A stretch of 64,000 nt of DNA from Bicyclus anynana (lineage: Eukaryota; Arthropoda; Insecta; Lepidoptera; Nymphalidae), in contig NC_069086.1 of NCBI RefSeq assembly GCF_947172395.1, forward strand, positions 6,790,501-6,854,500, read 5' to 3'. The notes under the pieces were generated by a model. The model saw only the letters and a program-made list of their open reading frames with translations. It made no database searches and was not told the DNA's origin. Below are positions 1 to 10,699 of the stretch, in pieces; position 1 is the first letter of the stretch; each line of letters opens with the position of its first letter. The translations under genes and the position numbers were made by a program.

Positions 1-1277
1 TGATAAAAATTTAGGCTTAAAATTAAGCACATTACTAAGTTAAAAACATGAAATTGTAGACTCATGTGAGTAGTTAAAGTTTGTCATTTGTGTATCTAAG
101 ATTTCTCGGATTTCCAGTCTATCATCTATAAACTCTAAAGCTTGAAGCTATTGAGTTACTCAATTAGATTTTCTGTTTGATTCACTAGGCGCTGCCGGTA
201 ACTATGACAAGTACAGTTGATTTAGTTTATTACGTTCTCTTCGCGAAGGTATTTTAAAATCAGTTGACTGGATATTCAATTTGTCTGAAGCTCGCAGAGA
301 AGCAGGCGGCTGCGCGCGCTTCTGCCTGGGAATCCAATTTGTCCCTAGATCTCGCCCATCTAACGTCTGCAAATAAATCTAGATTTAACTTGTTCCCAAT
401 GTTTGTACACTTTGAACCTGTATACGCTCTCGCTTTTAGTTTTATTTTTTCAGTAGTTTTATGTTATTTAAGAAATAAATAAATCAGAAGAGAGCTTAAA
501 CATCTTATATCTATTCAAATAAATACAGTTTTGGATTTCCATCATATTCATTTAGAATAGAATAGAAAATACTTTATTTGTTAACACAAAACATTGAAGA
601 CTTAAAACTAATACACGTCTTGATACTTTTAACTATTATTTATAGAATTAAATGTGTGCCAATCAAATGGATCCGAATCAGCTAGAATGTTGTGGGTACA
701 TCAGTACCTACAACGCTGATGTTCTGCCAGATCCTTTGATTTTTGAAGATTTACTTGGATATATACACCGCGCTACGTTATTCGTCTTAAACCAAAATCC
801 CACATAATGTACCCAATGTCTATTATCCATCAGTGTTATTAAAAAAAAAAACAAAGTACAATTCAAGGAGTTACAATTGTAATAAACTTTCAAAAATCGA
901 TTATTTTAACACATCCTGTATTTTCAAACATCTACCTACCTCCTCGCCGCAGTCACGTCGGCAGCCCGTCGGTCCCTTTGAGCTTTGAGGTCATTCACTT
1001 TAACCTATTTCTTTAAATTAAATTTTATTTTATTTACGGGTGTTAACCCGTACTAGACCTGTGTCGATCGCGATTGATCGAATCTCCGATACCCGATCAG
1101 TACTTGTGCGTGAGCGAGTGACGCGGCCGTCAGCGCCTCAAATAATCTGCGAACGATTTTTGTTCACCACACCGAATTGGACTTGTAACAATTATCTGGA
1201 TCGAATACTCGTCGGTCAGTCGTACAACATCACTCTACAGAATAGCAACCTAAAATCCGATCAGTTCGGAATTTTAA
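1..1277. other. AT-rich non-coding stretch
   Basis: No exon-like reading frame is visible. The open frames here are short and AT-rich. Positions about 552-590 resemble the minus-strand end of a LINE tail also present at 59884-60013 (AATAGAA..ACTTTATTTGT), but the match is too short to call. Confidence 0.5.
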
Positions 1278-1558
1278 CGGCCTTCGTGGCGCAGTGGTGT
1301 GCGAGGTGGATTTACAAGACGGAGGTCCTGGGTTCAAACCTCGGTTGGGCCGATTGGTGTTTTGGTCCAGGCCTGGCTGGTGGGAGACTTCGATCGTGGC
1401 TCGTTACCACCCTACCGACAAAGACGTACCGCCAAGCCGTGGATTCAAATACTCCCCCTAATAAGTTAGTCCGTTTCCATTTCAGATTGCATAATCACTT
1501 ACTACACTACCGTCAGGTGAAATTGTAGTCGATGGCTAACTTGTAACGAATAAAAAAA
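1278..1558 (+). mobile_element. tRNA-derived SINE, family A, near full length
   Basis: The head carries a pol III A-box-like motif (TGGCGCAGTGG, about 1287) and a B box (GGTTCAAACC, 1331-1340). A body shared with other copies in this window follows (GGCTGGTGGGAG, then GACAAAGACGTACCGCCAAG). It ends with GGCTAACTTGTAACGAATAAAAAAA. Other copies lie at 6172, 7219, 19709, 36824, 56488 and 62451. The segment between the CCAAG box and the AAGTTAG box is shortened compared with the 62451 copy. The 162-residue frame across it is a shadow, not a gene. Confidence 0.9.
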
Positions 1559-1815
1559 GGGTTCCGATTCATGTCCTACGGATGTTCAGTTTAAGACTCA
1601 AGTAACTACATACTTTAAGTCGAGTCGTAACGATACACAAAACACGAAAGACCCGTGACCCGAATGATCGAATTATTAAGACCCAACCAATCACCTTGCG
1701 TTATAAGAAATGATCGAAAGATACATTTCTTACCTGTACCTATTTTTGGACATTGCCCACAATAGTTACGGGTTAGGCGGCGAGCGGCGTTATCAAAAAG
1801 GAAACCGCAAAAGAC

Positions 1816-2320
1816 TAGGGCTTGCTATTTTTTAAAATATCGGATTCTCGATATATCGATAATTTCAAAATAAATTTTTCGGCTAAATGAAAACTTTTAA
1901 CAATTAAGTATTTATTAAACTTCACTATTTTTTTATGTAACTAAATTGACAAGTAAATTAATACGATTAAACATGTTTAAAGTTTTGTCTGAGGGTAAAG
2001 TAGTGTATACTATCTGAATACATTACGTTTTACTTATTTCAGTGACATTTTCGATAAAATGCAATTAAATAAACTAAAATATGAAAAACGTAATAAAGTA
2101 TAAATAAAGTAAAGTTGATTATGTTTGATACTGTTTTAGTTTAAATAATTTGCGAGGGATATAAAAAATTAAAACTTGTTAAAAATATCTAGTATCGATA
2201 TCTACGTTTCAATATCGAACTATCGATATATCGTCCATAAAAATATTAGTAATGAATACTTATCGCTATTAAGTGATAATGTCGATATTTTGATATATCG
2301 ATATTTTATTAACAGCCCTA
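1816..2320. mobile_element. hAT-type MITE rich in ATCGATAT
   Basis: The ends are inverted (TAGGGCTTGCTA at left, AACAGCCCTA at right) and both inner flanks carry repeated ATATCGATA words. The flanking 8-mers CAAAAGAC (1808-1815) and GTAAAGAC (2321-2328) match at 6 of 8 positions, as expected of an aged 8-bp hAT target duplication. It has no coding capacity. Family assignment is inferred from duplication length and TIR style. Confidence 0.65.
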
Positions 2321-2328
2321 GTAAAGAC

Positions 2329-3216
2329 ACTGCCGCCGACTAGGTGTATCAAAAATAGTAGGTATGTAGGTATTAAACAACAAAATTTCTGAAACTAGGT
2401 TAAAGTTCATTGACTTCTTCTTTTCAAACAGAAAGAAACAGGATGTTCTGAAGTTTTTTCATCAATTTTAATTTTTTTTTTCGATAGCGTGTGAATGTGC
2501 TTCAGCTTATTTTTAATATTACTATAGAGTTTCTCGTAATGGATACATACATGTCGCAGCGGATTATAGACGCGGCCGGTAGCACGGTGTATAATTTGCG
2601 TTCTGTTAAGTTAAAGATAAGATGCCGAATGAACAGAATTACGGTACAGAAAATTACAGAAATCCGTTAACATGTGCCGATCACTAAAAGCTAATTCAAT
2701 TACAATTACATTTAAAAACGATGCCTTCAAAATGATGATTTAAAAGAAGGCGGCTCTTAAGAATTGTTTATTTCCCAATGTAAACAACTGATCTGAAATA
2801 TAAACAATCAAGTTTTCCACCACGTACTCGTATTTCCGCTGGCGTAAGAGAAGGTAACAACTAATTTGCCTTGTGCAACACTTATAACGAATGTGTGCAG
2901 TGTGCTCGGTGTACATTACCTCCATCCTGTGTCTTAGGCCTCCCACAAACACCGCGGCTTACGAGCGTGCGTCAATCGCTAAGAACGACGACTTTAGTAC
3001 GATTGTCACCTCCTGCAACAAGTAGTACGATTGCGTAGCCCATACTTAACATAAGATTGTACCTCTCAAAAGTACTTATAACTGTACATATAACGTATGT
3101 ATAAAATTAAACATCACAATATTCACAATATCACATTTATTTATTAATATTATCCTATCGGACGTGATCTCAGTCGCTGTTAATAAGTATCTCATCAACT
3201 ATTCAAGCATACCGAA
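2329..3216. other. non-coding stretch, no recognised element
   Basis: AT-rich sequence with short open frames only. Nothing here matches the repeat families identified elsewhere in the window. Confidence 0.5.
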
Positions 3217-3259
3217 AGAATACCGAATTCCATAACTACATTATGGAATTCGGTATTCT
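3217..3259. repeat. perfect 19-bp hairpin
   Basis: Arms 3217-3235 and 3241-3259 are exact reverse complements around the 5-nt spacer CTACA. The arm contains CCGAATTCCATAA. It lacks the features of a transposon end and belongs to a series of short-spacer inverted repeats in this window. Confidence 0.9.
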
Positions 3260-3704
3260 AGATTGATAAGCTTACGGGATTTAACTTGTAAACCAAGTTT
3301 CATGTTTTCACGTTAAATAGATTTTGAGTTATTAAGTAGATAAAAGTGATCAAATGGTTCATGTAAAGACTACTTGTCTCTTGTCCGCCGTACTCTGTTT
3401 TGCTGTCTCCACATCTGTCCGTCCGCTCGTCCGTTCGTTTCTCCTTTTTTCCGTCTGCTGCTGCTTTTCACGGCTGAACAACTGACTGAACCGGTTGATA
3501 AAAGTAATGTGCTTCAAACCAAAACGCCAGCATGTAAAAGCCCTTATAGCAATCTAACGAGCCACCTCCGCTGCCGGAGGTCTCGATATCGAGCATATTT
3601 ACAATTACTACTTGATTAAAAACGTGTTTAGTACTTAGTACGGTCAATAAGCTATGACGATTTCGTAAAAAGTCAATTTAAATTGTGGCTTTAAACTTAT
3701 AACA

Positions 3705-3888
3705 GGCGTCCACAGATCCGCATCGTACGTATCGGACGCATCGCATTAAACGGATTTTAGTATTCTTTGTATAAAAAGTCATACAAGTGCGTCCACTGAA
3801 ACGCATCGAACGGATTTTATCTACTGTAAAATCAAAAATCCGTTTGTTGAGATGCGTCCGATGAGTGCGATGTGGATTTGTGGATGCC
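3705..3888. mobile_element. MITE with 38-bp imperfect TIRs (GGCGTCCACA family)
   Basis: The left end GGCGTCCACAGATCCGCATC and the reverse complement of the right end GGCATCCACAAATCCACATC match over 38 bp with 6 mismatches. The interior repeats AACGGATTTTA and GCGTCCACTGA. A related copy is at 22795-22977. No clear target duplication was seen, so the superfamily is undetermined. Confidence 0.75.
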
Positions 3889-4321
3889 TACCATTAACTG
3901 GAAGCTTAAACTTGTAAGTCTATGTTTTATTTAGATAAAACAAATTGTAGAATAAAACTTGTATAATACCTACATTTAATCATAACATTTTCAAGTGTAC
4001 AGCAATGGCTGAAAGTAGGCTAGTGGGTTTTAAGTAGGCTAGACTTAGATCTGCATATAAGCACTATTCTAGTCCTAGAGACGCTTGTAACATTTATAGT
4101 AGAGCGCGACCAACGATTTTCAGAAAGAATATACAAAATTTTCTTATAACGCTTTCACAAGTTATACAACGTTCATTGAATTCATCAATGGACAATCTAG
4201 TTTCTTTTGAAGATGTTTTGATTTCTGAAGTTAAGCTAGCAATGAGGGTAGTTATTTATTAGATTTGTATGATCTTTTTATGGTCACCATTGTGATATAA
4301 ATTTGTCAAGTTTTCATGGCA

Positions 4322-4527
4322 TCTATATTATTAATATTAGAAAGCTGAAGAGTTTGTTTGTTTGTTTGATTGAACGCGCAAATCTCAGGAACTACTGGTC
4401 CGATTTGAAAAATTCTTTCTGTGTTAGTAGATAGCCCATCTATCGAGGAAGACTATAGGCTATATATGATCCCCGTATTCCTACGGGAACGGAAACCACG
4501 CGGGTAAAACCGCGCGGCGTCAGCTAG
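4322..4527 (+). mobile_element. Non-autonomous Helitron-like element
   Basis: It starts with TCTATATTATTAATATTAG, continues with AAGAGTTTGTTTGTTTG, GGTCCGATTTGAAAAATTC, and TCCTACGGGAACGG, and ends in a GC hairpin region followed by CAGCTAG. It lies between A (4321) and T (4528), as expected of A^T insertion with 5' TC and 3' CTRR. About twenty related copies or fragments are in the window. It encodes nothing. Confidence 0.85.
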
Positions 4528-4859
4528 TAGTAAAATAATTTTATGGAAAATTGTGTGTGGAGATTCAGCTTCGCCATGTTTGTCCGAAAGACTCAAAAAG
4601 TAATCGATGTATAGAATTAAAACTGGGACCGACTGTTGTATATCTGTGTTTCTTTTTTGTTACACTTCCATTTTGAAAATTTCAACCTTTTTAGTAAAGA
4701 ATTATAATATCAAAGAGGTTAGGCGTAGATCGGCTGTAAATGATATGAAATAAGATTCGTTAATTCCGTATTTATTATACTTTTGTTTCGTTCGGTTGAA
4801 TTTGCTGCGGTCTCTCACGCTATTTTTTGCTAATTCCGGGGGGTTAGTCGCATCGCTTA

Positions 4860-5237
4860 TCATGCTCGGGGCGGTCTTTGTTGTAGAGCTATTCCGTTGT
4901 ATGGCGCCCTTGGCCCATATAGAATATTAAGCTCCGTATGGGGATACCGGTTAAACACTGCTCCGTGTTTATACAAGCCTCGCTCGCTAGTAGCCGTATC
5001 AATTCTTGGCAAAAGCATACTCGGTTCTGATTGTTGTTTGTAATCAAGGTCCATTTTTAACCCCCTACGTAAAATGTACGCTGGTATAAGTTTGACTTGT
5101 CTATCTGTGAGTTTATTCTTTGTTCTTTGCCGGCTTTTCGGTTGAATTTGCGATCCAGTGGTAGTTACTGGCGTCGACTTTTCCAAAAGTGTTATATAGA
5201 AGCCTTCTTGAAATAAATGAATTTGACTTGAATTCCA
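4860..5237 (+). mobile_element. LINE 3'-terminal fragment
   Basis: The tail GATCCAGTGGTAG .. CCAAAAGTGTTATATAGAAG .. TTGAAATAAATGAATTTGAC matches the tails at 16562-16870 and 63585-63745, and on the other strand at 59528-59716. These are characteristic of a lepidopteran non-LTR retrotransposon 3' UTR. A 108-residue antisense frame is treated as fortuitous. The clade cannot be set from the tail alone. Confidence 0.6.
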
Positions 5238-5269
5238 TAGTGCCGCAGCGCCGATCGATGGAAGTGTAG

Positions 5270-5409
5270 TCTATACTAATATTATAAAAAATAAAGTTTG
5301 TGGTATTTTACTATAAAGCCATGCTATTTGTGAGTGTCATAGGCTATTATATCCCCGTTATCTCACGGGAACGGGAACTACCCGGGTAAAACCGCCGTGC
5401 GTCGGCCAG
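5270..5409 (+). mobile_element. Helitron-like element, internally deleted
   Basis: It begins TCTATACTAATATTATAAA. The 3' half carries TATCTCACGGGAACGGGAAC and an eroded terminus (CGTCGGCCAG in place of CGTCAGCTAG). It lacks the middle box TCCGATTTGAAAAATTC. Confidence 0.75.
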
Positions 5410-5437
5410 TGTAGTAATGAGATCGCAAGAGAATCAC

Positions 5438-5630
5438 TATAGTCTGGCAAGTTTGTTGATGACATTCCCGTGATATGCGGGCGACGGGGGAAAGATTGCG
5501 CCGTGCGCGGCTGTGAAATCGTGCGTGCGGGGAAGTGAGGTGCATCAGTCGTGGGATTTCATTCATCGCTACACGCCCCCCGGCCCGCGCGGCCTATCGG
5601 GAGTGTTACGAACGAAGTTGCCAAGCTATA
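5438..5630. mobile_element. MITE, TATAG(T/C)(C/T)TGGCAA family, copy 1
   Basis: The left end TATAGTCTGGCAAGTTTGTT and the right end GTTGCCAAGCTATA are inverted, continuing inward to CACTCCC/GGGAGTG-type arms. The interior is GC-rich (GCGGGCGACGGGGGAAAG; CGCTACACGCCCCCCGGCCC). TA at both borders fits a TA target site. Related copies are at 8117, 18050 and 35173. This repeat explains two overlapping antiparallel open frames. Confidence 0.8.
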
Positions 5631-6118
5631 CCAATCTTATTATGAGTTTGAACATTATCTTTTGGCGAAACGGTGATTCGATGCATGTGCAGTAATTATT
5701 CATATGCTGTAAAAAGTAACTGTTGACCTTCGATGGGTTCTCACGGTGGCAGGTGTCCGCAATTCAGCCTACATAAGTGCTCTTCAGTGTTCCGTTCTAG
5801 ATTATAATGGTGGCAAGGCGTTTCCGTAGTAATAGTTTATTGTATACATTGTTAAATCATGGGCACTAAGGTATTGATATCTTAAGTACTTATTGATACC
5901 AGTTAGCATAGCATCATTAATACAAATACTCCAGTGTCCAGAGAGGAGGGAAGTGGAGGAAAACGACGTTTCTTTCGGCTTTCAGCCGAATATAGTCAAT
6001 CTACTTAATTACTATTTTCTTTCTTTTCTTATGTTGTTCGTGGATTTCATTTTCTCTTCTCTATTACTTCTGTACACCGTAACCCTTTATTTATAATTTT
6101 TATTATTAGCTTCTTCAT

Positions 6119-6465
6119 TGGGTTGCCTGGACGAGATCGCTTGTTAGCGATAAGGTCACTTAAATTGACAATTTTTTTTTTTATTCTTTACAAGTTAGCC
6201 CTTGACTACAATCTCGCCTGATGGTAAGTGATGATGCAGTCTAAGATGGAAGCGGGCTAACTTGTTAGCAGGAGGATGAAAATCCACACCCCTTTCGGTT
6301 TCTACACGGCATCGTACCGGAACGCTAAATCGCTTGGCGGTACGTCTTTGCCGGTAGGGTAGTAACTAGCCACGGCCGAAGCCTCCCACCAGCAAATTTT
6401 GTATCTATTGTAATATGTTCTTTGTGGTGTACAATAAAGTGTATTTTCTTTCTTTCTTTGCACGT
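6119..6465 (+). mobile_element. LINE tail split by a SINE
   Basis: 6119-6171 (GGGTTGCCTGGACGAGATCG, then TTAGCGATAAGG) and 6394-6465 (TTTGTATCTATTG, then GTGTACAATAAAGTGTATTT and a CTTT-rich end) are consecutive parts of one LINE 3' UTR. The reverse complement of the same tail is continuous at 59884-60013. The 222-bp SINE at 6172-6393 interrupts it. Confidence 0.75.
6172..6393 (-). mobile_element. SINE family A, 5'-truncated
   Basis: On the - strand it reads from the GCTGGTGGGAGGCTTCGGCC body to CTAACTTGTAAAGAATAAAA and a poly-A tract (poly-T on +). The tRNA head is missing. It is inserted inside a LINE tail, so it is younger than that LINE. Confidence 0.85.
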
Positions 6466-7218
6466 TCACTATTTTCATTTCGTTTTATATTTTGCGTTCC
6501 CACGATTATTGCGGAAGTAACGTCAATTCTTGTAAAACTTTGCATGCCAGAATAAAGCTGTCTTTTATCTGGGTCCGCTTCCCAAAAATCAATTTTGAAT
6601 TGCTCGATATCATCGTCTCTTTTTCCTTATCCCACTTAAGTGGGATCGGCAAAATATTTCAATCTCTTTCCTTCGCTTTTATCATTCGTCAACTGACTAT
6701 CCTCTTTCACACACTCCAACCATCTCTTTTGTGCCCTTCCTCTCCTCTAGTGTGCTTCCACGTCTGGTAATGTGACTTTCAAATTGTCTGATATAAATAC
6801 AACCCTTAAATGTGACAATAAAGGGAAAAGTGTTCTGAAATATATTTAACAAGTTTTTTCCATTTTATCATTTGTTCTGTACCTACACCGCCTATATAAA
6901 AGAGTTGTTACGCCGCTAGCAAAAAATGTCAGGCCTTTTTGACGGGAAGTCCCAGATGACGGTGTATTTTGCAATTCAGCCTACATTTCGTCGCCGAAAC
7001 TCTTCCGCTCCAGATTGTTTTCGTGAAACTATTTAACTTTACACGAGAGCTGGTAGGCAATTATATTAGAGTAGAAATGCGATTTTATTTCACATTTTTC
7101 AAGGTGGGAGATATCATAAAGTTTAAAAATCTTAACTTAGCCTAGTTCTAAATCTTTTTCGCACGGACAGAGGACAATGATTATTACTTTTTTCACTTCT
7201 ATACAGACGGCCTTTTTT
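6466..7218. other. non-coding stretch
   Basis: AT-rich; no exon signals. A word shared with 5758-5775 (GCAATTCAGCCTACAT) recurs near 6971, which suggests two fragments of one unrecognised repeat. Confidence 0.4.
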
Positions 7219-7450
7219 AACGACCTCTGTGGCTGGTGGGAGGCTTCGGCCGTGGCTAGTTGCCATTCTACCGACAAAGACGTACCGCCAAGCGACTTAG
7301 CGTTCCGTTATGATGTCGCGTAGAAACCGAAAGGGGTGTAGATTTTCATCCTCCTCCATCCACAAGTTAGCCCGCTTCCATCTTAGATTGCATCGTCACT
7401 TCCCATCAGGTGTGATGGTAGTTAAGGGTTAACTTGTAAAGAATAAAAAA
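7219..7450 (+). mobile_element. SINE family A with deleted tRNA head
   Basis: It starts with ACCTCTGTGG, which joins directly to CTGGTGGGAGGCTTCGGCCG, skipping the B box found in full copies. It then runs through the complete body (GATGTCGCGTAGAAACCGAA) to TTAACTTGTAAAGAATAAAA. The deletion removes most of the internal pol III promoter. Confidence 0.85.
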
Positions 7451-7480
7451 GAAAAAGATTTTGTATCAGGATTGGTATCA

Positions 7481-7531
7481 TCTCATTTCAGTCATTATCA
7501 TTCAAATAGTCTGATAATGACTGAAATGAGA
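7481..7531. repeat. perfect 20-bp inverted repeat, 11-nt spacer
   Basis: Arm 7481-7500 (TCTCATTTCAGTCATTATCA) is exactly reverse-complemented at 7512-7531. The flanks show no transposon features. Confidence 0.9.
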
Positions 7532-8116
7532 GGTTTAAAAATCTTATATAGACCATGCTGGTCAGATGCGGGTAAACGTGTTTAGCCAACCTCGAATTTA
7601 TCTCGGTCCGACGCTTAGAAATTTTTATTATCTGGTAACCCAGAATCAAAAAGTTTTCGAAAAAAGTTGAGCGTCTCCTCAAGATGAATCTATTCCCGGA
7701 AAATTAATTGGATAGTAATCAATTGTAAAAATTCGGATCCTGGGCCATTTTCTACGCACGAAGGAAAAGTATTTAATGACAATAAAATAAAAAAAAAAAG
7801 ATTACTACATTTTCTTCATGCCGGAACAAGTAAAGTAGGTACCAATTTAAATGGAACCTTTGTACTGTAACTGGGTGATTACCAAATACAATTTTTTGTT
7901 CAAGTATATTGAACTGTGATGGTTGAAGATTTGGCAAAACATTCAGTTCTATTTGTAAACTTGAGGCGCCTATTGTTAAACATTTTCAAACAGATAGCAA
8001 CACAATAACTAAACATGTTATGTACTTGCGTAAATATTTATTGATAGCAATTGACTATTTATCTATTTCTCTTTACGAGATTTGTCATTGGTTGCATGTT
8101 AGACCCACTGGAAATC
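7532..8116. other. non-coding stretch
   Basis: AT-rich sequence with no recognised repeat or exon. Confidence 0.5.
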
Positions 8117-8277
8117 CTATAGTCTGGCAAGTTCGTTGATGACACTCCCATGATATGCGGGCGACGGGGCGAAAGACTGCGCGGGTGCATCAATCGTGGG
8201 TTTTTAATTCATCGCTACACGCCCCCCGGCCCTCGCGGACCATCGGGAGTGTTACGAACGAAGTTGCCAAGCTATAG
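8117..8277. mobile_element. MITE, TATAG(T/C)(C/T)TGGCAA family, copy 2
   Basis: The shortest of the three complete copies, with CTATAGTCTGGCAAGTTCGT at left and CGAAGTTGCCAAGCTATAG at right. The core is GATATGCGGGCGACGGGG and CGCTACACGCCCCCCGGCCC. The symmetric CTATAG borders are intact. Confidence 0.85.
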
Positions 8278-8546
8278 TGTTGTTATGTTGGCAGTCTAAG
8301 ATGGACGCGTGACCACCTTAAAATCAAATGAAGATTACTCATTCATAAAATGTTCAACATAGCATAGTATCAAAATTTTCAAGTCAGTCACGGTATTGTC
8401 GTTCGAATTATTCTCCCTTTGGGAATTGAGTTTGCGTAATATATGTACCGCATTCTGCCGGCCTATTTACTAACTTTTATGTACCTAAAATAATTAACAT
8501 CAAATCAATAACCACCGCATTTTGCGTATTCCATTAAGACCAAAGA

Positions 8547-8650
8547 GCCGCAGGATGTTGGCGGCTCGAGACCGTTTTGTGTGGAAGTCCATGCAAGAGG
8601 CCTACGCTGTGAACGTCCATCGGCTGTTAACGATAATGATGATGATGTAA
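8547..8650 (+). mobile_element. RTE-type LINE 3' end
   Basis: The frame reads RMLAARDRFVWKSMQEAY before degrading, which matches the conserved C-terminal tail of lepidopteran RTE-like endonuclease/reverse transcriptases. It ends in the characteristic GATAATGATGATGATGTAA simple-repeat tail. It is heavily 5' truncated. Confidence 0.7.
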
Positions 8651-9167
8651 GGCCCGTTGATCATGATGTTCACTGTCTTAAACTCAGAAAAGCATGCCGA
8701 TTATGATTCTGGTTGTCGCTAGGAGATTTGTTAGTTATTTTTTTTATATTCCCTTCAATAAATTCGAGAAAATGGACTGAACATGATTTAAAACAAATTC
8801 ATTCCTTGTTTTGTTAAGAATATCCAATTGTTTCTTATGATTAAATACACTATTGTGCACACTCAACTCCTCAGAGTGCCTGGTCTATTAGAACATCGTT
8901 CCTGTCTATCCTAGACGTCATCACAATTAATAGTCTACACAAATGTTCTGTATCTAGGTGGTCCGATGTCGTCCGACATTGAACGCCTAATAGGATAGTC
9001 ACGCGCGGTCCACATAATCGATTCACCGCACCGACCAATTACAGTTCATGCTGAAAATAACACTGCTCTTTTTATATGTACTCAACTGAGATGGCCACGA
9101 GCGCTTCGATGACACAAACATAGAGTAAAATTGTGGCCGAAAAGACTACATAATTTACCTTATCTTA

Positions 9168-9630
9168 TCAGCCGTTGGACGTCCACTACTGGACATAGAC
9201 CTCTTGCATGGACTTCCAAGCACAAAGGTCTCGAGCCGCCAGCATCCAGCGGCTCCCTTCCACCTGCTTGATGTCCTCGGTCCACCTAGTGGGAGGGTCG
9301 ACCAACACTGCGCTTTCCGGTGCGAGGTCGCCATTCCAGAACTTCGGGACCCTAACGTCCGTTGATTTTTTGAAATATGTAGCCTGCCCATTGCCACTTC
9401 AGCTACGCGACTCGCTGAGCTATGTCAGTGACTTTAGTTCGTCTGCGGATCTCCTCGTTTCTGATTCGATCCCGCAGAGAAACTTCAAGCATAGCTCGAT
9501 TAATCATCCGCTGAGTGACCTTGAGCCTTCTAATAAGGCCATAGTTAGCGACCAAGTCTCGGATAGGTCATCACTGGCAACACGCACTGTTCGAAGACTT
9601 TTGTCTTTAGGCACTGAGGAATTTTGGCCT
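9168..9630 (-). mobile_element. RTE-type LINE 3' region, frameshifted
   Basis: On + it begins CAGCCGTTGGACGTCCACTA. It includes GGGTCGACCAACACTGCGC and CCACTTCAGCTACGCGACTC, the reverse complement of the LINE 3' coding region that normally encodes the Arg/Trp-rich C-terminus of the RT. No single frame carries the whole domain, and both the + and - open frames here are by-products. Fragments of the same region occur at 40250 and 50946. Confidence 0.7.
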
Positions 9631-9670
9631 AGTAGTGGGCAAATAAAATAGCCAGATAACACTAAAAGCT

Positions 9671-9969
9671 TACTGGGCTAATTAAACAGTAGTCTTTGAG
9701 GGTAAGATTATAAAATGGGCTTGCGGTGGGTTAGAAACGTGATAAGTCTGCAGGCCGAGGTCGCGTCACATTGAGTAACAGTACAGTCAATCTGGCCAAA
9801 TCGCATTGGTAACTCTAAGCCACAAATCTCCTAAAAGAAGAGAGCAAATAATATGCTGGAGGCCTATTGGGTTAATTAAACAGTAGTCTTTGATGGTTTG
9901 GTGGGTTAGAAACGTGACAAGTCTCCCGGCCGAGGTCGCGTCACATTGAGCGAGTAACAGTACAGTCAC
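9671..9969. repeat. diverged direct repeat of about 110 bp
   Basis: 9671-9789 and 9864-9969 share AATTAAACAGTAGTCTTTGA, then GGTGGGTTAGAAACGTGA, then GGCCGAGGTCGCGTCACATT and AACAGTACAGTCA. Copy 1 has an extra segment (about 9706-9724). The sequence after copy 2 (AGTCACGCGCGG) is similar to 8997-9010, so a larger dispersed repeat may be involved. Confidence 0.8.
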
Positions 9970-10397
9970 GCGCGGCTCACAAATCGCCCCACAGACCACC
10001 TACCGCGACCGATCGATTTCACATCCGCGCCTTTGTCGCATCTCTATCCGTTTTCTCTTTCCCTATTTGCATGTCAATAACGCATCCGACTGTGTAATTT
10101 GCTGATAAACATCTCATTGTCTCGATACGAGGTAACAGAAATATTAGTATCACGAGTAAACAGACTCGTGATTGAGATGTTTTAACCGATTTCAGTAAAA
10201 CGAGGAGGTTTTGACTATTAATTTCAATGAGTGTAGGTATGTTGGCACTGAATCTAGTTGGCATCTCTTTTGATTTCTAGCGGACGCTGGCGACATCAGC
10301 ATCAGGATCCAGGTTTTCTAAATAACACGAGGATATTATTTCACAAAATAAATTAAAATTTGCAAAGGGTGTGCACATCGGTGGAGGCCAATTAATT

Positions 10398-10452
10398 TTT
10401 AACCGAATTAAAAAAAGGAGTAGGTTTCTCAATTCGACCATATATATTTTTT
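10398..10452 (-). mobile_element. fragment of the AACCGACTTCC / AAGTCGGTT repeat family
   Basis: TTAACCGAATTAAAAAAAGG then AGTAGGTTTCTCAATTCGAC resembles the terminal box of the element at 32905-33153 and 37970-37985. Short and eroded. Confidence 0.4.
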
Positions 10453-10638
10453 AATTTTTTATAAAGACGATTTATGGAGAAAGATAATTAAGTGAGGATA
10501 CAAATTTTAGTTTGATACTGAGGTAGGCACGCATACTTAATGTACTCTGATGTTTGTGTGTATATCTGATGATTTATCTGAAATAGACGCATACTTGACT
10601 TCACTTCATTAATAAAGTACAACCTTTTATAACTTTTA

Positions 10639-10695
10639 TAAGAACTTTAGTTTTCCTGTTCTTTGATATAAAGAACAGGAAAACTAAAGTTCTTA
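10639..10695. repeat. perfect 26-bp hairpin with 5-nt loop
   Basis: Arm 10639-10664 is the exact reverse complement of 10670-10695 around GATAT. The arm contains AACTTTAGTTTTCCTGTTC. It is the longest exact short-spacer inverted repeat in the window. Confidence 0.95.
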
Positions 10696-10699
10696 GAAG

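Noticed and set aside
1040..1528. 162-codon open frame on +
   Set aside because: Its second half is translated SINE family A and the first half has no coding signal.
9155..9651. 147- and 80-codon overlapping frames
   Set aside because: They overlap a frameshifted RTE LINE 3' region on opposite strands; neither keeps the LINE protein frame throughout.
10639..10695. microRNA precursor
   Set aside because: The stem is fully perfect and the loop is 5 nt, unlike typical insect pre-miRNAs; kept only as a hairpin.
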